From the NCBI GenBank assembly GCA_039105265.1, contig JAPFFF010000011.1, positions 2,790,001 through 2,854,000 of the forward strand: a stretch of DNA of 64,000 nucleotides. The letters are read 5' to 3'. The notes under the pieces are model-generated. The model was not told the origin of the DNA. It saw only the letters and a program-made list of their open reading frames with translations, and did not search any database. Source of the DNA: Tritrichomonas musculus. Lineage: Eukaryota; Parabasalia; Tritrichomonadida; Tritrichomonadidae. Numbering within the stretch: position 1 is the first letter of the stretch; each line of letters starts with the position of its first letter. Positions 1 to 7,595 of this stretch are shown here, one piece after another. The translations under genes were made by a program, and so were the position numbers.

Positions 1-2
1 AC

Positions 3-377
3 ATTGGAGTGCAAACTGAACCTGTTGAAGTTGAACCAGATGTACGTAATGTTATACTTGAAGCATATGCACAAATACTACTTAATCAAGACAAAGCACT
101 ACTAGCTAACATTATATCAAAGAAATGCATCATAGTACCTATTGAATCTCTTAGCAACATCATCAAAGCAATACTACATGTTAGTGAGGTTGAAGTACAA
201 CTTAATGAAGATGTTGGATGTTGTGCAACTAAGAGCAATCCAATAAGAAAAATAGATGCTATTAAGATTATTAAAGATAATGGAGAGGTAGTCATTGACT
301 TGAAACAAGTATATAATAAAGAATATAATGAGCTTGTTAATAATTATCATGTATGCTTAAAATATTGCATAGTATAA
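3..377 (+). CDS. Conserved Polinton protein, 174-aa family (runs off the window start)
   Basis: The reading frame is open from the first bases, and the full-length relative in element B (30653-31177) shows that the start lies upstream of the window. The visible part begins with a GVQTE motif, followed by an alpha-rich region and a C-terminal part containing a GCC motif (VGCCATKSNPIRKID). A third homologue is at 48539-49066 in element C. I do not recognise the family. In all three elements it sits at the end of the capsid block and just before the small basic protein gene, so a virion or assembly role is possible but not shown. Confidence 0.7.
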   Translation: MGVQTEPVEVEPDVRNVILEAYAQILLNQDKALLANIISKKCIIVPIESLSNIIKAILHVSEVEVQLNEDVGCCATKSNPIRKIDAIKIIKDNGEVVIDLKQVYNKEYNELVNNYHVCLKYCIV

Positions 378-429
378 AAAAAGACATATATAAAAAAAAC
401 TTAAAATTAGAAGTAATTATTTTTTACTC

Positions 430-801
430 TTACTCCTTGTCTTTTGGAGATGAAGCTTCTTGTTCATCTTCATCATCTTCTTCTTGTGTCTCTTGCGAGT
501 CAGGCACTATAGGCACGTGAAAGCCAATAGATTTTGGTGTTGTAGATTGAGGAATCTTTTTATGAAAAACCTCGCAGGTAGTGAGATTCATTTGAGTAAG
601 TGCTTCAGCAATCTTGTTCATGTTTGCTTGTATCAAAGGGTCATAGATGGTGCAGACATTAGATGATGTCGAGTTTATTATTTTTTGGTTGAACAGAAAT
701 ATCACCTCTTTAATAGCATTGGCTATTTCAACATGAGCATTTTTGATAGCTAGCTTTTGCTGTTTTTGGAATTCTTTGAAGTCATTTCCAGAACGCGACA
801 T
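430..801 (-). CDS. Small acidic-tailed helical protein, unknown function
   Basis: A 123-aa protein on the minus strand. The N-terminal 80 residues look helical and possibly coiled-coil (KEFQKQQKLAIKNAHVE, then NMNKIAEALTQMN). The last 25 residues are a highly acidic tail rich in E, D and Q. The element B copy at 31262-31633 encodes the same protein without a visible difference. It is divergent from the small basic protein gene at 878, with about 76 bp between the two starts, so both probably share a bidirectional promoter. No homologue was found in element C. Function is unknown; an acidic tail of this kind is common in DNA- or histone-associated proteins, but that is only an analogy. Confidence 0.6.
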   Translation of the reverse strand: MSRSGNDFKEFQKQQKLAIKNAHVEIANAIKEVIFLFNQKIINSTSSNVCTIYDPLIQANMNKIAEALTQMNLTTCEVFHKKIPQSTTPKSIGFHVPIVPDSQETQEEDDEDEQEASSPKDKE

Positions 802-877
802 TTTAAAAAATGAAGTGATTTTGTTTGCGAATATTCAATTTTCAAAAATAATTCAATTTTTTTTCTCGAATGAAATC

Positions 878-1168
878 ATGAGCCAAAATTTAGATTTGGG
901 TGAGTTCAAGGAAACAGCTATCATCAAGAAGTTGAAGAAGTCCAAGAGTAACAACAACCTCAAAAATATTGATACTGCAAAAACTGAAACAACAGAAAAA
1001 CGTGGTAGAAAGCAAAAGTATGCAACTGTTGAAGAACGAAATGAAGCACGTAAACAACAGCAAAAGGCATATCGTGAAAGAAAGAAAAAAGAAGTACAAA
1101 GTATGAAGGAAAAAATAATGTTGTATGAAAGCAAAAAGGTAGCTTATGAGGAAAAAGGTAGCTTATGA
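878..1168 (+). CDS. Small basic-region (bZIP-like) DNA-binding protein
   Basis: A 96-aa protein. I chose the ATG at 878 because the element C homologue (49097) aligns from there, although the frame is open upstream. It contains an AT-hook-like RGRK sequence at about residue 42, followed by a dense basic stretch (ARKQQQKAYRERKKKE) and a short helix, resembling a bZIP basic region with a weak zipper. Comparable small basic proteins occur in other large DNA mobile elements, which suggests DNA binding or genome condensation. The 3' end runs into a 19-bp tandem repeat array that supplies the last codons. Specific targets are unknown. Confidence 0.65.
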   Translation: MSQNLDLGEFKETAIIKKLKKSKSNNNLKNIDTAKTETTEKRGRKQKYATVEERNEARKQQQKAYRERKKKEVQSMKEKIMLYESKKVAYEEKGSL

Positions 1169-1405
1169 GGAAAAAGGTAGCTTATGAGGAAAAAGGTAGC
1201 TTATGAGGAAAAAGGTAGCTTATGAGGAAAAAAGGTAGCTTATGAGGAAAAAAGGTAGCTTATGAGGAAAAAGGTAGCTTATGAGGAAAAAGGTAGCTTA
1301 TGAGGAAAAAGGTAGCTTATGAGGAAAAAGGTAGCTTATGAGGAAAAAGGTAGCTTATGAGGAAAAAGGTAGCTTATGAGGAAAAAGGTAGCTTATGAGG
1401 AAAAA
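1139..1405. repeat. 19-bp tandem repeat array (about 14 units)
   Basis: The unit is GGTAGCTTATGAGGAAAAA, repeated about 14 times with rare one-base length changes. It begins inside the end of the basic-protein gene and fills the gap to the convergent gene at 1438. Because 19 is not a multiple of 3 the array cannot be translated in a constant frame. Element B has an array at the same place, but with a different unit core (GTATCACAT instead of GTAGCTTAT). Confidence 0.95.
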
Positions 1406-1437
1406 CATGTAGTTAAAAAAAAAACTTTTTTTTTTAG

Positions 1438-1863
1438 TTATTCATTTTTCTTGTAGTACATTGTGATGAACTTCTTGTTTCTTTTCACTTTCTTATGTGT
1501 AAAGTGTCTCTTTGTTCCATCGAGATGCCCGAAACCAAGTCGAGTAATAGATAGTTCATGACCAAAGAACATGTTGTACAAGTTAACAATGTCTCTTGCA
1601 GGATAACAATCTTTCTCGAGGTTGTCAAACCATTCATCATACCTCTTTTTTTGTTTTGCTCGAAGTCGATGTGCATCATTTTCAAGAGCATGAGCATAAT
1701 TTTCACACATCGTTCTTAAATTTGATGTATCATCTTCAACTTTTAGTTGAGATATTTTTTTCGACATGTTTATATTAATTTTGTAGTCGAATGAATCATG
1801 ATCTTTAGGAGGTGTTTGTTTTTGTAAAATATCTTCTATTTTATCTTCTTCTTCATTCATCAT
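1438..1863 (-). CDS. Conserved element protein, 141 aa, unknown function
   Basis: A minus-strand gene starting MMNEEEDKIEDIL. The first 50 residues are acidic and polar, the middle is helical (NYAHALENDAHRLRAKQKKR), and the C-terminal half is basic (GFGHLDGTKRHFTHKK). The element B copy at 32361-32786 is nearly identical. No equivalent was seen in element C, where this locus holds the inverted-repeat-bounded cassette. It converges on the basic-protein gene across the repeat array and diverges from the coiled-coil gene at 2054 through a conserved 190-bp AT-rich spacer. I do not recognise the family. Confidence 0.6.
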   Translation of the reverse strand: MMNEEEDKIEDILQKQTPPKDHDSFDYKININMSKKISQLKVEDDTSNLRTMCENYAHALENDAHRLRAKQKKRYDEWFDNLEKDCYPARDIVNLYNMFFGHELSITRLGFGHLDGTKRHFTHKKVKRNKKFITMYYKKNE

Positions 1864-2053
1864 TAATAAAATAATAGTGATATTAATAAATATATTTTTT
1901 TAAAATTTCAATATATTTTATTTTTTTTAATTCAATTTTTGAATTTTTATAGTGTATATAACTTTTTCAAAGAAAAATATCCACCTTCGAGTTTTTCTAC
2001 GAAATTTAAAATTTAGTGATATCAACTAGAAAATAGATCATTTTTATACTTGT
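1864..2053. promoter_or_regulatory. Conserved divergent promoter region
   Basis: An AT-rich 190-bp gap between two divergent genes (ends 1863 minus, starts 2054 plus). It is almost base-for-base the same as 32787-32978 in element B, although non-coding. It holds a long T-tract on the plus strand, an ATAAAATAATAGTG stretch near the minus-strand start and TTTTTATACTTGTATG at the plus-strand start. The bidirectional promoter role is inferred from gene orientation. Confidence 0.5.
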
Positions 2054-3493
2054 ATGTCATACAACTACAGCTCAGACAGCGATGTTAGTCTATTTGACTC
2101 GATCGAGCAATCGGGTCAACAAGCTCCACCATCAGATCCGCCATCAGCTCCACCCACAGAAGTTTGGCTCAAGAACATGACCCCAGAACAACTCGAATCC
2201 ATGCGACAGTTCATCATGAAGCAGCAAGAAGAAGCAGCAGCTAGATTAAAGAAGAAGCAGCAAGAAGAAGAAGCAGCTAGATTGAAGAAGAAGCAAGAAG
2301 AAGAAGAAGCAGCTAGATTGAAGAAGAAGCAAGAAGAAGAAGAAGCAGCTCGATTGAAGAAGCAACAAGAAGAAGAAGCAGCTAGATTGAAGAAGCAGCA
2401 AGAAGAAGAAGCAAGAAGGAAGAAGAAGCAAGAAGAAGAAGCATTAGCAAGATTGAAGCAAGAAGACGATGCAAGAAGGAAGAATCCATATGTTCCAATT
2501 TCAAATAAAGTCTTTCCACCACCTCGCTCATATAATATAATACAAGTTCCTCCACCTCCTCCACCTCCATCTAATCAACAAATACCGCCACCTCCAAGTG
2601 TTCTTGCTAGACCATCTTCATTTGCCGAGAAACAAAAATTCGGTTCCAATCCAAAAGAAGAAACAAAGATAGAAGGAGAAGAAGAAGTTGATCATGAACA
2701 AGAACAAGAACCAGTTCACAGAGAACCATATAAGCCACCGAAAAGTGTTCATGATATGAAATCCAATAGTGATTATAAGGAGGATAATGTTAGGCCATTC
2801 GACTTTCGAGATGAAATGGAACTAATAATAGAAGAAAATGAAAACTTGAAAGATCGATTAACGAAGTTGGAGGAGCGAATGACTGCGGTAGAATATAACA
2901 TTCAAGACATAAATCACAATGCTGAAGAACTCAGGAAAGACATTGATGATAACGACGAATACGCACTCGAGCTGATGAAATTGGAACTTGCTCCAAAAAA
3001 GGTGGCGAAGTACATTAACAAAATTCACGATCTAAAGAAGGACGTGGCGGATCTGAAAAATGCTCAACAAGCTGGTCCTCCAACAGATGATGCATTTGCT
3101 GAAAAGTTGGCAAGATCGAGATTGATGATGGTAGAAGTTGATTATCTTCGAAACATGATGGACGCTATTGAATCATATGACAAGAAAAAAGCACCAGAGA
3201 TGATAAACGTGTTCAAGTCCTATGGATGGAAGTTGTCCAATTGCATTTATCATCTTCGACCATACTTATCACCAGAAGAGAAAGAGAAGTTGGACAAAGC
3301 ATGCAGCTTCGAGAGAAAAGGAAAGAAGCAATCACCGAAGCAAGTGCTGAATGCCATTAAGCAATTTGGTGAATCAATGGAGAAGAACGAAATTGAACGG
3401 AACTCTGACTCGAAGTCGAAAGGACATGAGTTCCAATATCATTTTCCATATCTCGAAGATAATGTCGTTGATGATGATGATTACCCCCAATAA
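2054..3493 (+). CDS. Charged coiled-coil and proline-rich protein upstream of PolB
   Basis: A 479-aa protein. Seen in order: a polar N-terminus (1-50); a KE-rich helix built from degenerate repeats of about 7-8 residues (QQEEEAARLKK type, about 57-150); a proline-rich stretch with PPPPPPP at about 175; an acidic linker; a long predicted coiled coil (about 260-345, ENENLKDRLTKLEERMTAVE); and a basic C-terminal domain with YLSPEEKEKLDKACSFERK. It ends 81 bp before the PolB start on the same strand, so co-expression is likely. Protein-primed systems need a terminal protein and PolB neighbours are natural candidates, but no signature supports that here. Element B has a homologue at 32979; none was found in C. 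Confidence 0.6.
   Translation: MSYNYSSDSDVSLFDSIEQSGQQAPPSDPPSAPPTEVWLKNMTPEQLESMRQFIMKQQEEAAARLKKKQQEEEAARLKKKQEEEEAARLKKKQEEEEAARLKKQQEEEAARLKKQQEEEARRKKKQEEEALARLKQEDDARRKNPYVPISNKVFPPPRSYNIIQVPPPPPPPSNQQIPPPPSVLARPSSFAEKQKFGSNPKEETKIEGEEEVDHEQEQEPVHREPYKPPKSVHDMKSNSDYKEDNVRPFDFRDEMELIIEENENLKDRLTKLEERMTAVEYNIQDINHNAEELRKDIDDNDEYALELMKLELAPKKVAKYINKIHDLKKDVADLKNAQQAGPPTDDAFAEKLARSRLMMVEVDYLRNMMDAIESYDKKKAPEMINVFKSYGWKLSNCIYHLRPYLSPEEKEKLDKACSFERKGKKQSPKQVLNAIKQFGESMEKNEIERNSDSKSKGHEFQYHFPYLEDNVVDDDDYPQ
2218..2450. repeat. Coding minisatellite in the coiled-coil gene
   Basis: Degenerate direct repeats of about 21-27 bp built from AAGAAGAAGCAGCTAGATTG encode QEEEAARLKKK-type units. The number and order of units differ from the element B copy (about 33142-33350), while the flanks are nearly identical. 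All length changes keep the reading frame. Confidence 0.85.
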
Positions 3494-3574
3494 GATAGGT
3501 CATAACTAAAAAATAATTTTTTAACTTTTTCTTTGTTTTTATTTTTATCGTTTCACTTTTATTTTAGGTTAAAC

Positions 3575-6500
3575 ATGAACAAGGACATTGAAGATAATTT
3601 TTTAGATGCTATTGGAGATGTCTATGCTGATACAAAATCACAGTTTCGTCGTGAATATAATCGACGTGCAAAACAATACCAAAAGAAAGACAAATTTAAA
3701 GAAGAAATGAGGAAGCTCATGATTCCTGCAGGACAAGGTATTGGTTTTGCTACAGACATCAATCAAGATGAAGATAAGAGGTACGCATTTACGGAAGCAC
3801 TACGACAGATACATAAAAAGAAAAATGTTGGAAGACCTATTGTTAAAGCAATTGCACTTGATGGAACTTATAAGTACTTCACACTCAGTGATAAGCACAA
3901 CATCGAAAGTACATTAGGTCATATAACAGGAGAACTTGATTTAAGTGAAGACCAATCAGACACTAATCCATATATCTCAAACATGTTCATTCCAGTTCGA
4001 TATGAGGTACAATTTATTGACATGAACAAAACAAATGATGGTGTTCATTTTAGAACCAAGATGCAAGATATGGATACTCATGAAATCTATGATGATGAAG
4101 TCGAAATTGATGAAGACTATCGAAATACACCAGAAGGTAGTTTTTTCCCATACATCAATCTATCACCTATAGACTTATCTACATACCAAATCTTTCATGA
4201 GGTAAGGAAAGAGAACTACAGAGATAATTGTTTTGTATATGCTTGTATACAATCAGGTGTGTTCACTGATGATGAAATAGATGACTTACGATTTTTTGTT
4301 CAAACAAGAGCCATACCTAATAACAAGATAGAAGAAGTAGCTAAAAAGTTCAAGTGCAATTTTAGTATCATTAGAATTGTTGAACAACCTGATAAATACA
4401 AGTATGAAACAAGAATCAACACCAGAAAGAAAAAATGGTCTGTCGATTTTAAAAGAGAAGTTAACCTGATATTGTTCAAAGACCATTATATGCTCAACAG
4501 GAAAATACCTTGTACATTATTCTACCTTCAACACTATGAAGAACTTGATAGAACATTTGCATATATGCCTTTTGACAAAAGATGTATGATAGCAAGATTG
4601 GAGAAAAATGGAAAGACTGTCAAAGACTATAAACATGAAGGAATCAAACCAATAACCTTTTTCCAAAAGATGTTTGAGTTACATCTATTTGAAGAAATCA
4701 AAGCATGCGAAATGGATATTATCAACACAACTGAATATGAACATGTTAATGACTATGTAAGTCTCGAATATAATGCAGAACATAGTACAAGACTCATTGA
4801 GAATAATAAAAAGAAACAAAATACATGGTCAAGGATTTATTATAGTGACTTCGAAACAAACTCGACAGTCAGTCCACATATACCATATCTCAATTGTACG
4901 ATCTTTCGAGATGGAGCCAACATACATAAAATATCTATTCAAGGTGAAGATTGTGGACAGAAGCTCTTGAATTATTTATGGAGTGGCTCATTAACATATT
5001 TTCATAACCTCAAGTATGATGCATGTTTTTTCATTAACACACCTGGATGGGATACACAGATAACAGAACGAAGTGGAACTGTGTTGCAAATCATCATGAC
5101 ATTATTCGAAGAAGGTACAAGGAAAGTCAAAAAGCGATTAACATTCAGGAACTCATATAGTATAATACCTCAAGCATTAAGTAAATTTGCTACAATGTTC
5201 AACCTCAATGTTCACAAGGAAGTCATGGCATATAAGCTATATACACAAGAGAACATTCAAAGAAGAATTGTTGATGCTACTGAGTTCCAACAGCAATACA
5301 TCGATGAAAATGCAGATAAGTTATCGAAAGCACAACTTGATGCAAACTGCAAGCAGATTATCGAAAATGCAAAAATCGCAAATTGCTATAATGATGGCAA
5401 AATCGACATCATTAAATATGCCATCTTCTATTGTTTCAAGGACTGTATTGTTTTGATGAAGGGAATGGAAAAATTTAATGAAGACCTGAAAGCAGTCTTT
5501 AAAGAGACAAAGACAGATATGTATGGTGTTCATGATTTTATATCTATAAGTGCTATTGGATACTGCTTTGCCAAGAAATATGGTTGCTTTGATGGATGTT
5601 ATGAACTATCAGGTAAGTGTCAAGACTTCATACAACGATGTGTCTCTGGTGGAAGAACAATGACAGCAGGTAATGAAAAGCAATACATCGAAGGAAAGAT
5701 ACAAGACTTTGATGCAGTTAGCTTATATCCATCTGCAATGTATGTTATGGATGGTATACCATTAGGAAGACCTAAAGTAATATCACAAGGTACAACACAT
5801 GAACAACTTATGCAATATGATACATTCTTTATCGAAGTCAACATCAAGAAACTCGAATGTAAATCAAAAGAGCCATATAAATTTGGACAAGTATTTACAA
5901 GGAATGAAGCAGGTAGTAAAATATTCGGCAATTTCCTTGTTGACCATTATTATATCGATAAAGTAGGTCTCATGGACTTGTTCGAATTTTATGATGTTGA
6001 ATATGAGTTAATACGTGGCTATTACTTTGATGAAGGATTTAACAAGAAAATCAATGAGTTCATTGAGAAGCTCTTTAATCTCAGGGCAAGTTATAAAAAG
6101 CAAAAGAACCCTCTTGAACAAACAATAAAGCTCCTCCTCAACTCCATATATGGCAAGTCAATATTGAAAGCAACAAAGACTGAAACCAAGACAGTACCAA
6201 AAAGCCAACTATACAAGTACCTATGGAGGAACTACAACTTTATCAAGGAGGTTGTTGAAGATGCTAATATTGATAAGTGCTATGTCAAGAAGTTGAAACC
6301 AATTAATGACCATTTCAACCTACCTCAATTTGGTGCAAGCGTTCTCTCTTGGAGTAAGCACTTAATGAACAGGGTTATGGCTACAGCTGAGCAAGCAGGT
6401 ATACCTATCTTTTATCAAGATACTGATAGTATGCATGTACTTGAAAAAGATGTACCAAGGATAGCTGACTTATTCCAGTTCAAGTATCATCAACCTCTTA

Positions 6501-6850
6501 TTGGAAAAAATATGTGTCAGTTTCATAATGACTTTGATGAGTTCCAAGGTAGTCAGGGAGAAATACACTCAAGAAAACTCATTGCACTTGGTAAAAAGAG
6601 CTACCTCGATATCTTGGTTGATGAACAAGGAAATGAAGGATATCATATTAGACTCAAAGGAATTCCAAAACAAGTTATTCTCAACAAGTGCAAAAGGATG
6701 GATATCTCAGTTGAAGAGCTTTTTGAAAGAATGCATGAAGGAGAAAGCATGACATTTGATTTGTTGGATGGTTCGAATGCATTCAGGAAGTCAAAGACAT
6801 TTCAACAAACCAACCTACCCAAATTTGCACGTACTCTTAGGTTTACGTAG
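3575..6850 (+). CDS. polB: Protein-primed family B DNA polymerase with N-terminal OTU-like domain
   Basis: A 1091-aa replicative polymerase. I chose the ATG at 3575 (AAACATGAAC) because the frame upstream of it is a T-rich leader. Exonuclease motifs: I SDFET (D425, E427), II FHNLKYDACF (D482), III YCFKDCIVL (D623). Polymerase motifs: A DFDAVSLYPS (D713), B LLLNSIYGKS (N856), C YQDTDS (949-951), and a downstream GKKSY. This is the protein-primed Polinton/adenovirus-like branch. Residues about 200-320 hold a separate domain with DNCFVYACIQSG (C219) and FKDHYML (H304), reminiscent of OTU cysteine proteases. The element B copy at 34484 differs by only about 20 residues; element C has a diverged homologue at 50685-53840. 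Confidence 0.93.
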   Translation: MNKDIEDNFLDAIGDVYADTKSQFRREYNRRAKQYQKKDKFKEEMRKLMIPAGQGIGFATDINQDEDKRYAFTEALRQIHKKKNVGRPIVKAIALDGTYKYFTLSDKHNIESTLGHITGELDLSEDQSDTNPYISNMFIPVRYEVQFIDMNKTNDGVHFRTKMQDMDTHEIYDDEVEIDEDYRNTPEGSFFPYINLSPIDLSTYQIFHEVRKENYRDNCFVYACIQSGVFTDDEIDDLRFFVQTRAIPNNKIEEVAKKFKCNFSIIRIVEQPDKYKYETRINTRKKKWSVDFKREVNLILFKDHYMLNRKIPCTLFYLQHYEELDRTFAYMPFDKRCMIARLEKNGKTVKDYKHEGIKPITFFQKMFELHLFEEIKACEMDIINTTEYEHVNDYVSLEYNAEHSTRLIENNKKKQNTWSRIYYSDFETNSTVSPHIPYLNCTIFRDGANIHKISIQGEDCGQKLLNYLWSGSLTYFHNLKYDACFFINTPGWDTQITERSGTVLQIIMTLFEEGTRKVKKRLTFRNSYSIIPQALSKFATMFNLNVHKEVMAYKLYTQENIQRRIVDATEFQQQYIDENADKLSKAQLDANCKQIIENAKIANCYNDGKIDIIKYAIFYCFKDCIVLMKGMEKFNEDLKAVFKETKTDMYGVHDFISISAIGYCFAKKYGCFDGCYELSGKCQDFIQRCVSGGRTMTAGNEKQYIEGKIQDFDAVSLYPSAMYVMDGIPLGRPKVISQGTTHEQLMQYDTFFIEVNIKKLECKSKEPYKFGQVFTRNEAGSKIFGNFLVDHYYIDKVGLMDLFEFYDVEYELIRGYYFDEGFNKKINEFIEKLFNLRASYKKQKNPLEQTIKLLLNSIYGKSILKATKTETKTVPKSQLYKYLWRNYNFIKEVVEDANIDKCYVKKLKPINDHFNLPQFGASVLSWSKHLMNRVMATAEQAGIPIFYQDTDSMHVLEKDVPRIADLFQFKYHQPLIGKNMCQFHNDFDEFQGSQGEIHSRKLIALGKKSYLDILVDEQGNEGYHIRLKGIPKQVILNKCKRMDISVEELFERMHEGESMTFDLLDGSNAFRKSKTFQQTNLPKFARTLRFT

Positions 6851-7580
6851 TTAACACATCATTGACATCAGTCGAGTTAGATGGTTTAATTTTGATAGTT
6901 ATGAACAAAGGACTTTTTAACAATATCGGCTGGTATTGAAAATCTACTAAACTTAATTCTAAAAACTTTAATGAATCTGTATATGTTTTTATTTTTAATG
7001 GTTTACTTTCAGTTTCGAAATCATATATAAGTGGTTTATTATCTAAAGTGAATGTATTTATACTACCAATGACTGAAGGTGTATATTGTTGTTCACCTAT
7101 ATTCGAGTATATGGCATTACCTTGTAGAGATACTAGATACAACTTAGTATGATTTAATATTGGGATGTCTTTAATATTATATGTTGCATTTGATGGTAAC
7201 ACAATAGGCAATGAAGTATTATATAAACCAGTTAATAGCGCAGCCCTATGGGAAATAGAGGTTATTGTTAACGGTGTTTGTGTCTTTATTGTAAATGTAC
7301 GAGTAGTATCATTATATTTAAAAGATACCTCCGCAAGTGGATTTAAAACTGCTTCTATTTGCTTGATGGTATAATTATATCTATCTTCGAATTTAAGCTT
7401 GAATGGAATACTGTTATATGTAAACTCTATATAATCATCTTTCGTACTCAACATAATATTACTTATTGTATTAATTGAAGATACAAAATATTTAATATAT
7501 TTACACTTCCATGGTATATCCAAATTGATAGATACCTTATTATATTCATCAGCATTTGTACTCTGTACTGATACTAACAT
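6843..7580 (-). CDS. Beta-rich structural-type protein (possible jelly-roll minor capsid or vertex protein)
   Basis: A 245-aa minus-strand protein. I chose the start MLVSVQSTNADEYN because B and C homologues align there. Conserved landmarks are LDIPWKCKY near the N-terminus, HRAALLTGLYN in the middle, LYLVSLQGNAIYSNIG, and a C-terminal LVDFQYQPILLKSPLFITI. Alternating hydrophobic residues suggest an all-beta fold, possibly a jelly roll, but this is inference. Its 3' end overlaps the PolB stop by 8 bp. Its start lies only 15 bp from the divergent fibre gene, an arrangement kept in all three elements, so it may be an adaptor or vertex protein that anchors the fibre. The C-terminal half is much more conserved between A and B than the N-terminal half. 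Confidence 0.55.
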   Translation of the reverse strand: MLVSVQSTNADEYNKVSINLDIPWKCKYIKYFVSSINTISNIMLSTKDDYIEFTYNSIPFKLKFEDRYNYTIKQIEAVLNPLAEVSFKYNDTTRTFTIKTQTPLTITSISHRAALLTGLYNTSLPIVLPSNATYNIKDIPILNHTKLYLVSLQGNAIYSNIGEQQYTPSVIGSINTFTLDNKPLIYDFETESKPLKIKTYTDSLKFLELSLVDFQYQPILLKSPLFITIKIKPSNSTDVNDVLTT

Positions 7581-7595
7581 TTTATAATTCATAAA
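7581..7595. promoter_or_regulatory. Ultra-short divergent promoter between vertex-like and fibre genes
   Basis: Only 15 bp separate the divergent start codons. The sequence across both starts, CATTTTATAATTCATAAAATG, is nearly palindromic. The corresponding gaps are 16 bp in element B (38493-38508) and 18 bp in element C (54944-54961), all AT-rich. Promoter elements must therefore lie in or next to the opposing gene. Confidence 0.5.

Noticed and set aside
1139-1405. Regular short repeats that might be taken for a CRISPR array
   Set aside because: The units are directly adjacent with no unique spacers, and the context is a eukaryotic virus-like element. It is a plain minisatellite, as is 31970-32343.
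2246-2570. Leu/Ser-rich minus-strand ORFs opposite the KE-rich repeats (also near 33199-33468)
   Set aside because: They are antisense shadows of GAA/AAG/CAG-rich coding DNA; low complexity and no conserved start.
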